Shown here in pieces: positions 19,173 to 27,912 of a stretch of DNA of 64,000 nucleotides; within the stretch, counting starts at the first letter, position 1; every line of letters begins with the position of its first letter. The stretch comes from Gilliamella sp. ESL0443 (GTDB lineage Bacteria > Pseudomonadota > Gammaproteobacteria > Enterobacterales > Orbaceae), in assembly GCF_019469165.1 (NCBI RefSeq), contig NZ_CP048263.1:1550001-1614000 (forward strand), written 5' to 3'. The translations under genes and the position numbers were made by a program. The notes under the pieces were generated by a model. It saw only the letters and a list, made by a program, of their open reading frames with translations, did no database searches and had not been told where the DNA came from.

Positions 19173-21644
19173 CTAATTAAGTAAGAAGATTTCGCGTTCA
19201 CCAGCATCGTTGTATGTAATTTGGTAAAATTGTGGTAAATTAAAATTAACAGAGCTACTGGTGGTAAACGTAAAGCGGTCATCAGATAATACATAAAAAT
19301 CATTAATATCCTTGACCATGTTCTCTTTGGTACCGTTACAATTACGGTAAATTTCGATCTGATTATGCTCGTTTAAAATGTATAAATCAAATCCATTTGC
19401 GGTATCTTCAAAAAAGAATTGAATAATACCTTCATAAGCGACGCTATCTATCTCTTTAGGTAATTCATTACTTTCATCTAAAATATTTAGCGGTCTACCT
19501 TGAACTTTGTTGTTTGATACTGCACCATAAAAATCAATAGCACTTTCAAATTGATGGAATGAAACGCCAAACCGTTCGAAGAATAGATACCAAGACGCCC
19601 CATCAATTCTCAATGGCTTAACTTGTGTTGAATTATTTTTAGTTGTCGATAATCTCAAATCAACACAATTGTACATCAGCCTTTTCATTTGATTTTTAAT
19701 TTCATTACTTAGCTGGTTACTATAACAAAAGATTTCGACCGAATTGGGTAAATCAGCATCTTTGTGCATACGATTGAGTAAAGCTTTTATAGCTTCTAGC
19801 ACACACAAAGTACCACTAAAATGCAAGACCCGAATTTCATTCCATGAGTTACGATAAAGCAAATCAATTGAGCTAACCAAACTTAATTCTTGCCTACCAT
19901 AGTTTAGAACATTAGTGCTGATTTCATCTTCTAACTTTAAATTAACCGTTGGATCGTTTTCTAAATTCAATATGATTGCTAAATGGCGTATTTCACACGG
20001 ACCATATAATTGTTCTTCTGTTGCTGTTGGAACATCAATTGGAAAGTAATTTTTCAGATCTTTAATCAGTTTGGTGATTTTTTTGTTATCACGGTCATCA
20101 CCATCATAATAGTAAAATTGAGTTGAATCTGAAATCAAACCATTAAAGTAACACCAACCAACTAATTTGACTAAGTATTTACTATATTCTAGATATTGAT
20201 GTCCAACAATCGAATTGAGTTTAGGTTTTTGGTTATAAACATACCAACCAGCTCGATTAATCCGGTCTTCTTTAACATGGATAAAAGTTAAAACATCTTC
20301 CTGTAAATTATCAGAAATATTCAATTTCAATGTAGAGATTTTACCAGGAAGAACTTCAAAAGAGGCATATAATTTGCGAGTCAATATTGCAAGATCTTGT
20401 GGGCTAATCAATGAATCTAAATTGTTACGACGACCAAAATTGAGCAAATTTCGATAACCCGTCATCATAGTATGTAGTAATATTTCGTGTATTTCACGAA
20501 CTTGTTCTATTTTCCAAGTTTTACTAGCATCTAATTTTTCCAATAATGATTGTTGCCACCCCCAATTTTGTACAAATTCATTTAATATGTCACGTCGCCA
20601 TGACGATGAATTTGCTTTTTGTGACAATTTTTCATTCACTTTTAAATAAAAGCAATGTCTAACTAACTCCAGTCGTTGAAAATCTCTAATCTTTGTTAAA
20701 TAGTTTGAGATCCTATCCAATAACATCGAGTATGAATCAAGATAGTGATGGGAATGGATTTCTCCTTTTTGAATTAATTCCCGCATATCAAACGCGATAG
20801 GCCTATTTTTTGGATAGATCGAAGAATAAGCTTCAAGTAATAATGTTTTTAATACTGCTTTGAATGGTGAATCGATACTTTTATACAGTTGCCATAAACT
20901 TGCACCAAAGTACTCTTCAGCAGATAAACCCGTCAAAGGTCCAAAATCAATCCATTCTTCGCGTTTGATGATATTCGATACAACTAATGCCTGGACACAT
21001 TTTTCATAGGTTGGATAAGTGACGTCATTGACTGTAAAATCAGAAGGAATCGCAAACCATAACAGTCGTTTACCTGCTAAAAGGTTGGCTGAACGGTAAA
21101 ATTCTTCAAGTAGTAATATGTGCTGTGCAGATCCACAGTTTTCACCCATTAGACATTCATGATGTTGGTTAATAAACCGATCGACGTCAACAACAAATAA
21201 AGTAAGTTTAATGCCGAGATCTTCAGCCCAAGTTTCTATTAATCTGCACTTCTGTATTAATGCTTGCTTTTTAACATCAGATAAACTATTTTCGATACAG
21301 ATCCATATATCAAGATCTGATGAGGTAGATTGCCCGATGGAACATGTGCTACCCATTGAATATAATGCAGAAATATTGGCGTGATTTTTTTTATTTACCT
21401 CACTGAAATTGAACTCATTTTTTAACTGTTCAACAATTTCATTGGAGGGTTGATAATACGCAATACCTAATGGAGTCTCTTCGCCCACATAACCTGGCAG
21501 ATTGGGATGGTTAAAATGAAAAAGAACAGGCAATAATGAAAAGACACGCTGAAATTCCAGAGACATACCACTTTGAGCACGTTCGTGTTTTAGTATTGCA
21601 AGATCATCAAGTTCTTTTTTTATATTATTTATATCGTATTGCAT
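19173..21644 (-). CDS. cyaA: Class I adenylate cyclase
   Basis: CyaA makes cAMP for Crp and so underlies catabolite control of sugar operons. The N-terminal catalytic nucleotidyltransferase core has the signature GSTCSIGQSTSSDLDIWIC with its Asp pair, then CGSAQHILLLEEFYRSANLLAGK and AEEYFGASLWQLYKSIDSPFKAVLK (given in part). The C-terminal regulatory half ends near NFNLPQFYQI. The 823 residues are about 25 shorter than in E. coli (848); the missing part is the extreme C-terminal tail. It is transcribed alone, convergent with nothing and divergent from the Nudix gene. Confidence 0.95.
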   Translation of the reverse strand: MQYDINNIKKELDDLAILKHERAQSGMSLEFQRVFSLLPVLFHFNHPNLPGYVGEETPLGIAYYQPSNEIVEQLKNEFNFSEVNKKNHANISALYSMGSTCSIGQSTSSDLDIWICIENSLSDVKKQALIQKCRLIETWAEDLGIKLTLFVVDVDRFINQHHECLMGENCGSAQHILLLEEFYRSANLLAGKRLLWFAIPSDFTVNDVTYPTYEKCVQALVVSNIIKREEWIDFGPLTGLSAEEYFGASLWQLYKSIDSPFKAVLKTLLLEAYSSIYPKNRPIAFDMRELIQKGEIHSHHYLDSYSMLLDRISNYLTKIRDFQRLELVRHCFYLKVNEKLSQKANSSSWRRDILNEFVQNWGWQQSLLEKLDASKTWKIEQVREIHEILLHTMMTGYRNLLNFGRRNNLDSLISPQDLAILTRKLYASFEVLPGKISTLKLNISDNLQEDVLTFIHVKEDRINRAGWYVYNQKPKLNSIVGHQYLEYSKYLVKLVGWCYFNGLISDSTQFYYYDGDDRDNKKITKLIKDLKNYFPIDVPTATEEQLYGPCEIRHLAIILNLENDPTVNLKLEDEISTNVLNYGRQELSLVSSIDLLYRNSWNEIRVLHFSGTLCVLEAIKALLNRMHKDADLPNSVEIFCYSNQLSNEIKNQMKRLMYNCVDLRLSTTKNNSTQVKPLRIDGASWYLFFERFGVSFHQFESAIDFYGAVSNNKVQGRPLNILDESNELPKEIDSVAYEGIIQFFFEDTANGFDLYILNEHNQIEIYRNCNGTKENMVKDINDFYVLSDDRFTFTTSSSVNFNLPQFYQITYNDAGEREIFLLN

Positions 21645-21751
21645 AGCATTATTCAGGTGAAACAGATGTACTATTGACTAACAATTTCTCCAATAATTTT
21701 CTATTATAGCGTAAAAAGAATGTAAATTTACAAATAAATGAAATAAATATT

Positions 21752-22378
21752 ATGATCACCCTAGAAAAAATATCACAATCTTTGAAAAATACCAAAAAGC
21801 AATTTCAATTCATGAATAAAGCTGCCGTGTTAATCCCTATTATCACTATTGAAAACCAATTGCACCTGCTTTTTCAGGTACGTTCAAAAAAACTTAAATG
21901 GCAACCAGGCGATATTTGTTTTCCTGGAGGACGAGTTGAGTTATCGGATATCAGCCCTGAATATACCGCCAAACGTGAAACTTTCGAGGAGTTGGGTATT
22001 ACGCTTGATCAAATTACAATACTAGGTCAATTACCTAAATTTTATGCCTCATTAGGCATGATAATTTATCCTTTTGTTGCAAAAATTGAGCATGTAGATA
22101 AATTGGATAACTTACAAATTAATCATGATGAAGTTGAGTCGGTTTTTATGGTTCCATTAGCATGGTTTATTGAGCATCCCCCCAAAAAAGCAACTATGTT
22201 TGTTGGCTTTAAACCTGATGATAATTTCCCTTTTGAATTAGTTCCAAATCGCACAGCAAATTGGCAAAAGAAATCGCAACATGATGTACACTTTTATCAG
22301 TATGGTGATTATGTCATTTGGGGATTAACTGCACAGATAATTAATTGTTTTATAAGCACCATAAATATAAATATTTAG
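21752..22378 (+). CDS. nudL: Nudix hydrolase, CoA pyrophosphatase-like (NudL/YeaB type)
   Basis: This Nudix hydrolase probably splits coenzyme A or acyl-CoA into phosphopantetheine and 3',5'-ADP. Residues from about 38 show the UPF0035 signature LLFQVRSKKLKWQPGDICFPGG. It runs into the Nudix box, whose core AKRETFEELGI carries the metal-binding glutamates. Its 208 residues compare with 192 in E. coli NudL. The start lies in the divergent space after cyaA. Another CoA-type Nudix is the main alternative. Confidence 0.8.
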   Translation: MITLEKISQSLKNTKKQFQFMNKAAVLIPIITIENQLHLLFQVRSKKLKWQPGDICFPGGRVELSDISPEYTAKRETFEELGITLDQITILGQLPKFYASLGMIIYPFVAKIEHVDKLDNLQINHDEVESVFMVPLAWFIEHPPKKATMFVGFKPDDNFPFELVPNRTANWQKKSQHDVHFYQYGDYVIWGLTAQIINCFISTININI

Positions 22379-22695
22379 CTGTAATGTGATGATTTATTAC
22401 AAAAATAATATTATTTAATATCGTAATATTTCTTTAGCATAAAATGCTTAAAAATATATTCTTTACAAAAATTTAAAGTGATACCTACAAAAATATTCTA
22501 ATTGATATATACTATTTAACGGTTATTTTTCTTTTCCACAATTTCCACATTGTTTTATCTAGCTGTTTGAAAGAATTAGTAAAAGATAGATCCCGAGAGC
22601 GTTTTTCGTTTTCATACTCTCATGCAATACCCTCATAGAATAAGCGTTACAGATTGTTTTTTTATTTTTATAACATAAATACAAAGGACATTATT
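22379..22695. other. AT-rich intergenic region upstream of the YdgH-like gene
   Basis: I see no gene here. A TATACT (about 22506-22511) could be a -10 element, and a 20-base AT stretch lies before the AAAGGA ribosome site of the next gene. A GAGAG...CTCTC pairing near 22595-22620 is too weak to call an RNA gene. Confidence 0.4.
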
Positions 22696-23496
22696 ATGAA
22701 ACGTTATAATAAATCATCTATTGCATTAGCTTTACTATTATCTCTACCTATTGCCAATATTTATGCGGCTTTACCATTAACAGCAGAAGAAAGTAATAAC
22801 TTAATTCCCTTCAAAGAAATCTCTGTAACCGGTAGCTACTTACAAGCACAAAATGCAGCAGATGATATATCAAAAGCTGCAGACGAAGTTGGTGCTAAAT
22901 ATTATCATATAACTGGTATTGAACAACCTTCTACAGGCACATCAACTGATCGTGCAATTGTTTATGCCGATGTTTATAAATCAAATGCACCTATTGCGGT
23001 AAGCAATGAAGAAGTTACTCACAACGGTGTTGTGCTTTATCCTCGTTCAAAAGCTCTTTATTATTTACCATTTGCAGTCGTAAAATTTAAAGGCGATTAT
23101 AATAACACTTCTGAAATTTTAGATGCAGCGAGTAAAATCGCTTCTGAAAAAGATGCCTACGCGTTTTATGTTTACTCAATTATTGCTGATGATGTAAAAA
23201 ATCGTGAACAAGATGTTGATGTTGCATTATACAAAAAAGAGGCGCCAGTTCGTGACTTTATCATTTCTAAAGCAATCGCAGGTCAAGATGCTTATGAAAT
23301 TACGAGCGAAGCATTCAAAATCATGAAGCCATATAAAACAATCGTTTTCCATGGAACATTTAATAATACCAGCGAAGTTAGCGCAGCAGCACAAAAATAT
23401 GCTATCGCTAACGATGCACACTTCTACTATGTAAAAGAAATATCAAATAACCGTGCTGAAACAGCGCAAACTGTTTATGTAAATTTATATAGATAA
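22696..23496 (+). CDS. ydgH: Periplasmic YdgH-like protein with three DUF1471 repeats
   Basis: The role is not firmly known; DUF1471 (BhsA/McbA/YdgH) proteins are small periplasmic stress and biofilm proteins. A signal peptide covers about residues 1-24 (LALLLSLPIANIYA-A). Three consecutive DUF1471 modules follow, beginning near IPFKEISVTGSY, LPFAVVKFKGDY and KPYKTIVFHGTF. Each ends in a DVxLYK or VNLYR strand, the architecture of E. coli YdgH. I start at 22696, where AAAGGA precedes MKRYNKSS; the open frame reaches 14 codons further left without a ribosome site. A strong terminator follows. Confidence 0.82.
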   Translation: MKRYNKSSIALALLLSLPIANIYAALPLTAEESNNLIPFKEISVTGSYLQAQNAADDISKAADEVGAKYYHITGIEQPSTGTSTDRAIVYADVYKSNAPIAVSNEEVTHNGVVLYPRSKALYYLPFAVVKFKGDYNNTSEILDAASKIASEKDAYAFYVYSIIADDVKNREQDVDVALYKKEAPVRDFIISKAIAGQDAYEITSEAFKIMKPYKTIVFHGTFNNTSEVSAAAQKYAIANDAHFYYVKEISNNRAETAQTVYVNLYR

Positions 23497-23511
23497 TCAT
23501 TTTTTCAAGGC

Positions 23512-23552
23512 TGTCCATGCGTAAAAACTCTTTTTTCCGCATGGATAGTTTT
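23512..23552 (+). terminator. Rho-independent terminator after ydgH
   Basis: TGTCCATGCG (23512-23521) pairs with CGCATGGATA (23538-23547), allowing a G-T pair. TTTTT follows, 15 bases after the stop. Confidence 0.85.
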
Positions 23553-23710
23553 TATTCAATTTTTGCATGTCAGTAATAAAAAAATATTTTTATCAATAAA
23601 TTAATTTTCCCACATTTTTAACATTTTTAACATTGAAATAAGTATCAACTTAATTGAAACGTAATGATTGTATCTTTCTATTAAATTTAAGAATTAAAAG
23701 GTAAGGTAAC

Positions 23711-25201
23711 ATGATGTTATTGAAAGGATTTAAATTTAAAAAGTTTTCTCAATTTTCAATAAGGTTTATTGTTTTATTTTCGATATTTTTAATGAGTAAT
23801 TTAGCTTTTGCACTGGTAGCAGTCACAGCACAATCTATTAATGGCAATCGCCCATATTTTATCGATCCTGATGCGGTTGGTGTTAATGGTTCCCGAGAGT
23901 ATGATCAACAAAACTTCCAATATTTTGGGATAAAATTCCAATCTCAGGTTTTTACGGGAATCAATGACCTAAATCGTCAACTAAAAAATATCAATTTCCC
24001 TCAAGTTGATCCCAATGCCACCACACCTAATCAATTAATGACATCGTTAAAATCTAATTATGGTCTTGACGGTACAATGATACCTTTTTCCATGTCTAAT
24101 CCAGTTGACAGTCAATTAGTTGCTGATGATGATGGAGATAGTATAACTCAAATAACCCCACCCGATGGGGGATTTAAAATAGATTGGTTCTATCGCTATG
24201 ATAATAAATCCTATTTATTACTTGAATCAGATAGAAACAGAACTTTTTGTGAGTTGGCAAGATTAGGTTGGAGTCCTTATATTAGAATTTCAGGCTCTAT
24301 TGCTTTAGTAACGCAATATGGTGTTCCAAATTATAAAGTTTATCCAGGAGCTAAAAAAGATTTTTTGATTTACAATGCAATCAAACCAACTGTTTGTGCC
24401 AATCGTCCATCAATTGTGCATTCATTCCTCTTCGAAAATCGGGATTATACTGGTGATTGGGTCTATTTAACTTGGGGGGATGCTAATCAACACGTTATTG
24501 ATTCTGGTTTCGTCAATAAAGTAAGTTCTGGTGGGTTTCCAACAACGGGATTTGATCAAGCCCGATTCCTTATGTTTATAGCTGGAGCACCATTTGATTT
24601 ATCGACGATAACATCATCAAATAGTTCAAAAGGCGTGAATATAGAAATAAACCAAATTACTGTTGGTGATATAGATAGTCATCTAATTAATACAGGGCTT
24701 CAAGTAAAATTGACAGGTGAAGCAACGGATGTAAATCCTACCTTTACCATAAAATCTGATGGCGAAGATATATACACGTTTACGATTAAGAAATGGTTCA
24801 CATCGCCAAGCCAAGATGTTTACCATTACAACCAAAGCGCAAGTGTTTGCAATGGTAAATATGTTGTTCCTACTATTGAGGATTTGACCAATAGCGACCA
24901 AAACCTTATAACCAATGGTCCATGTAAATCAGATAATAATTCTGATAACTGTTTGGCTATTACAACTAATCACTATTATCGTAGGATTGGTAATAGCCTT
25001 CTAGGAGAATGGGGTAATGTAACAAACGAAGGAAAACTTTATCACCACACCTACCCGGGTAATCATTTTCCTAAAGGTCATCTATATTGGACATCTGATG
25101 AACGAGATGCTACCAACCAATATACTGTTGGTACAACTATAGGAGCGATTGAGTGGCAACCCAAAAATAATGAATTAAATTTCGTCTGTGTACTTAAATA
25201 A
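23711..25201 (+). CDS. Secreted protein with C-terminal lectin-like domain resembling inverse-autotransporter tips
   Basis: The precise function is unknown. The protein has a long signal peptide (about residues 1-34, ending SNLAFA) and no membrane segment after it. The central part has no family I recognise. Near residue 325-365 a beta-rich stretch ends DIYTFTIKKWFTSP. The last 110 residues have paired cysteines (SASVCNGKYV to NFVCVLK) plus VPTIEDLTN, LGEWGNVT and YWTSDE. That is the pattern I associate with the C-type-lectin-like tip of intimin/invasin-type proteins. No beta-barrel, LysM or anchor is visible, so it may be released or held by another protein. An adhesin role is inference. Confidence 0.6.
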   Translation: MMLLKGFKFKKFSQFSIRFIVLFSIFLMSNLAFALVAVTAQSINGNRPYFIDPDAVGVNGSREYDQQNFQYFGIKFQSQVFTGINDLNRQLKNINFPQVDPNATTPNQLMTSLKSNYGLDGTMIPFSMSNPVDSQLVADDDGDSITQITPPDGGFKIDWFYRYDNKSYLLLESDRNRTFCELARLGWSPYIRISGSIALVTQYGVPNYKVYPGAKKDFLIYNAIKPTVCANRPSIVHSFLFENRDYTGDWVYLTWGDANQHVIDSGFVNKVSSGGFPTTGFDQARFLMFIAGAPFDLSTITSSNSSKGVNIEINQITVGDIDSHLINTGLQVKLTGEATDVNPTFTIKSDGEDIYTFTIKKWFTSPSQDVYHYNQSASVCNGKYVVPTIEDLTNSDQNLITNGPCKSDNNSDNCLAITTNHYYRRIGNSLLGEWGNVTNEGKLYHHTYPGNHFPKGHLYWTSDERDATNQYTVGTTIGAIEWQPKNNELNFVCVLK

Positions 25202-25211
25202 TAATTGTTCT

Positions 25212-25256
25212 AATCATTGCGCTTGTAGATTAAAGTGCGATGATTATTACTTTTAA
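25212..25256 (+). terminator. Probable terminator after the secreted-protein gene
   Basis: AATCATTGCGCTT (25212-25224) pairs with AAGTGCGATGATT (25233-25245) with two G-T style mismatches. ATTACTTTT follows. Confidence 0.6.
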
Positions 25257-25316
25257 GTTTGACTGCACATTAATTCATTTCTCGACAGCAAACTAAAGTA
25301 TTAAGTTAGGTCTTAA

Positions 25317-25391
25317 TGGCTGGGGTACCAGGATTCGAACCTGGGCATGGCGGGATCAAAACCCGCTGCCTTACCGCTTGGCTATACCCCA
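25317..25391 (-). tRNA. tRNA-Gln(TTG), copy 1
   Basis: A 75-base cloverleaf with encoded CCA. The anticodon loop TTTTGAT between GCGGG and CCCGC gives TTG. It begins TGGGGTATAGCC as in E. coli tRNA-Gln. It is last in the Met-Leu-Gln-Leu-Gln transcript and differs from the copy at 25570-25644 by one base in the variable-loop area. Confidence 0.97.
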
Positions 25392-25413
25392 ATTATAAAG
25401 GAGAAAAGATATC

Positions 25414-25498
25414 TGGTACGGGTAGTGAGATTTGAACTCGCACACCTTTCGGAACTAGAATCTGAATCTAGCGCGTCTACCAATTCCGCCATACCCGT
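25414..25498 (-). tRNA. tRNA-Leu(CAG)
   Basis: An 85-base class II tRNA with CCA. The anticodon stem CTAGA / TCTAG holds the loop TTCAGAT, giving CAG. The long variable arm reads TTCCGAAAGGTGT. It is fourth in the tRNA transcript. Confidence 0.97.
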
Positions 25499-25569
25499 GA
25501 AGAGGAATAACTAAGAATGTAAAAAGCAAAACAGATTAGCTAATAGATATCAAAATTTGCAGATTGGAA

Positions 25570-25644
25570 TGGCTGGGGTACCAGGATTCGAACCTGGGCG
25601 TGGCGGGATCAAAACCCGCTGCCTTACCGCTTGGCTATACCCCA
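25570..25644 (-). tRNA. tRNA-Gln(TTG), copy 2
   Basis: A 75-base tRNA with CCA and a TTG anticodon, nearly identical to the Gln tRNA at 25317-25391. It is third in the tRNA transcript, between two Leu tRNAs. Confidence 0.97.
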
Positions 25645-25669
25645 ATAAAGGATAGATATTAAGATTAAA

Positions 25670-25754
25670 TGGTGCGGGTGAAGGGACTTGAACCCCCACG
25701 CCTCGCGGCGCCAGAACCTAAATCTGGTGCGTCTACCAATTTCGCCACACCCGC
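25670..25754 (-). tRNA. tRNA-Leu(TAG)
   Basis: An 85-base class II tRNA with CCA. The stem CCAGA / TCTGG holds the loop TTTAGGT, anticodon TAG. The long variable arm (CGCCGCGAGGCGT) is clearly paired. Confidence 0.97.
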
Positions 25755-25791
25755 ATAATATACTTTCGGTTAAAGTATAACTTAATCTTAA

Positions 25792-25868
25792 TGGTGGCTA
25801 CGACGGGATTCGAACCTGTGACCCCATCATTATGAGTGATGTGCTCTAACCAACTGAGCTACGTAGCC
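25792..25868 (-). tRNA. tRNA-Met(CAT), elongator
   Basis: A 77-base tRNA with CCA, starting GGCTACGTAGCTCAG. The anticodon loop CTCATAA gives CAT. Pairing at the 1-72 position is intact, so it is elongator rather than initiator Met. It is first in the five-tRNA transcript, matching the metT-leuW-gln order of E. coli in part. Confidence 0.96.
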
Positions 25869-25985
25869 ATTTCATTCGCAACGTCATAACCAACACTGCG
25901 AGGCGCATTATGCTTGTGTTACGGCAAATCGTCAACCCTTTTTTTTAGATATTTTGAAAAAAAGTGACAATTGATTAAGATGCAA

Positions 25986-27077
25986 TCAAATACCGTTTAA
26001 TAACGCTTCAATTCGCCTTTTTTGTAACTCATCTTGAATCAACTTTCCTTTATAACCTTCAGCAATAATATTTTGAACATTGACGCCATGAGCTAATTTA
26101 TATGCCCTTTCTAGGTACTTTGCTTGTGGAAATGATTCTGTTTTAGCATAAGATTGGCTAGCAATAATTAATTGATTAAGATGATGAGGATTACGCCAAA
26201 CATCTATTCGATTGAATAAATCAATAATTTGTTCAGCTGTTAATTGTGTCACGTTTTCAACTTTAAGACGGTATTGCTGCACCATTATCGCTAATTTTGT
26301 ATATTGATTTGGTGCTTTAATTTGTGAACAAAGTTTTTCTGCTTCAGTTGTTAATTCACCAAATAATACTGCAAAACGAACCGTTAAATCATCGGTTAAT
26401 AAAGTTGATTTCTTTAATGCATCTGCAACAGTATAAGAAAGAGTTAATGATGGAAATAATATCGCCAAAGCACCACATTGTTTTAACACTTGAAAATAAA
26501 CTTGTGGATCGGAACTTGCTAATGCCCTCTCGGTCTCATTCCAAACACGCTCTGGAGTAAGAGTATTTATTTCACCGGCTAAAACCATCTCTTCCATTAA
26601 CTTTTGCGTTTCAGATGCGATTCTAAAACCTAAATGATAAAAACGAGCAGCAAATCGAGCAACTCGTAACACTCGTAAAGGATCTTCTCTAAACGCAGGG
26701 GAAACATGACGCAATAATTTAAGTTTGATATCATCAATACCATGATAAGGATCGACAAGATTACCATCTTCATCCATGGCAATAGCATTAATAGTCAGGT
26801 CTCGGCGGATAAGATCTTGCTCTAAGGTAATATCCTTACTAAAGTCACAAATAAATCCAGTATAGCCTTTACCCGATTTTCGCTCGGTTCGAGCTAAGGC
26901 ATATTCTTCTTTAGTTATGGGATGTAAAAAGACAGGGAAGTCTTTACCAACTTGTTGATAACCTAGAGCTAAAAGCTCATCGGGTGTAGAACCAACTACA
27001 ACCCAATCTCGATCAACAAGAGGAAGATGTAATAATCTATCTCGAACAGAACCGCCAACAAGATAGAATTTGCTCAT
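25986..27077 (-). CDS. cca: CCA-adding tRNA nucleotidyltransferase lacking the HD centre
   Basis: Cca adds or repairs the CCA end of tRNAs. The class II nucleotidyltransferase head is intact: LVGGSVRDRLL (7-17), VDRDWVVVG with its catalytic Asp pair, RTERKSG, RRDLTINAIA and EDPLRVLRVARFAARF. The product is 363 residues against about 412 in E. coli. The deficit lies between LFPSLTLSYTV and DLTVRFAVLFGEL, exactly where the HD phosphohydrolase residues (RHHGH, CHDLGKG) should be. The tail (VWRNPHHLNQL, AEGYKGKLIQDELQKRRI) is preserved. So tRNA repair should persist while the 2',3'-cyclic phosphodiesterase/phosphatase activity is probably lost. It abuts ygiM. Confidence 0.93.
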   Translation of the reverse strand: MSKFYLVGGSVRDRLLHLPLVDRDWVVVGSTPDELLALGYQQVGKDFPVFLHPITKEEYALARTERKSGKGYTGFICDFSKDITLEQDLIRRDLTINAIAMDEDGNLVDPYHGIDDIKLKLLRHVSPAFREDPLRVLRVARFAARFYHLGFRIASETQKLMEEMVLAGEINTLTPERVWNETERALASSDPQVYFQVLKQCGALAILFPSLTLSYTVADALKKSTLLTDDLTVRFAVLFGELTTEAEKLCSQIKAPNQYTKLAIMVQQYRLKVENVTQLTAEQIIDLFNRIDVWRNPHHLNQLIIASQSYAKTESFPQAKYLERAYKLAHGVNVQNIIAEGYKGKLIQDELQKRRIEALLNGI

Positions 27078-27686
27078 TTAGCGCATCCAGCGATCTTTTT
27101 TGCGGCGCCCCGGCATAATAGCTGGCAAAATTAAACCTAATAGGAATCCACCACCAGCTACTAAGCCACCATAAGTAAACCAAGTAACAATAAGGTCTCG
27201 TCGCTTGTCATCAACTTGATTTAGCATTGATTCAAGTTTAGTGTCTTGTGATTTATTGATTTGTTCTAATTCTTTATTTCTAGCTTGTAGGCTTTCAATT
27301 GTTTGTTCGGCTTGTTTTAATTTTTCGGAATAATCATTGATAGCATTTTGTCTATACTGCTCTGCGTTATCAACCTTATCTTTATATTCCGCAAGTTTTG
27401 ACTCTAACGTTGGGACAAGTACTTTAAGGCTAGGTTGATCTTTTAGTTTATTTGATTCAATCCAAGCCGAGCTACCGTTAGGAAGTTGTATCCGGGTGTA
27501 TTTACCGTCAGCGCTTTTCTCTAGTTCTGCAACTTTTTCCCCTGCTTTAACTGCATTCGTATAGGCATATTGAGAACCTGGACCGCGGCGAAGATAAATA
27601 TCAACATTTTCAGTCACATATTTATCTGCTGCTTCAACACTAAAAACCAGCGTAATTAAAGAAAATAAAGTAATAATATTTTTCAT
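27078..27686 (-). CDS. ygiM: YgiM-like SH3-domain membrane protein (TIGR04211)
   Basis: The function is not established; the family is a periplasmic SH3b protein anchored in the membrane and usually encoded next to cca. A signal peptide (residues 1-19, ending VEA-A) precedes an SH3b domain at about 22-85 (YLRRGPGSQYAYTNAVKAG, ANGSSAWIESNKL-like). A coiled coil follows at about 92-170 (YRQNAINDYSEKLKQAEQTIES). A C-terminal helix, TYGGLVAGGGFLLGLILPAI, ends in basic residues. The stop adjoins the cca start, as in E. coli. Confidence 0.88.
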   Translation of the reverse strand: MKNIITLFSLITLVFSVEAADKYVTENVDIYLRRGPGSQYAYTNAVKAGEKVAELEKSADGKYTRIQLPNGSSAWIESNKLKDQPSLKVLVPTLESKLAEYKDKVDNAEQYRQNAINDYSEKLKQAEQTIESLQARNKELEQINKSQDTKLESMLNQVDDKRRDLIVTWFTYGGLVAGGGFLLGLILPAIMPGRRKKDRWMR

Positions 27687-27798
27687 AATATTTTAAAATT
27701 TCACCCATGATTAAAAATCATAATAACACAAAATACTGCCTTTTCGCACAACCATTTGCAATAAAAATTGCTTAATTAGCCATTTTAGAAAAATAAAA

Positions 27799-27812
27799 TG
27801 GAAACGATTACA
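27799..27812 (+). promoter_or_regulatory. GalR/LacI-type operator upstream of alpha-galactosidase
   Basis: TGGAAACGATTACA is a centre-CG palindrome fitting TGnAAnCGnTTnCA perfectly. It lies 101 bases before the alpha-galactosidase start. The same pattern recurs before the regulator gene and twice before lacZ. Confidence 0.7.
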
Positions 27813-27912
27813 TTAATTGGGATCTTAATCACAAAATTAAAAATTAATCATATTAATTAATAAAAATTATTATTATTCTATATCCGAAAAGTGATTAACC
27901 TTTGGAGAGAAT

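Noticed and set aside
22590-22680. Possible small RNA ending in a T-run before ydgH
   Set aside because: The GAGAG/CTCTC pairing is weak and there is no stable stem next to the T-run.
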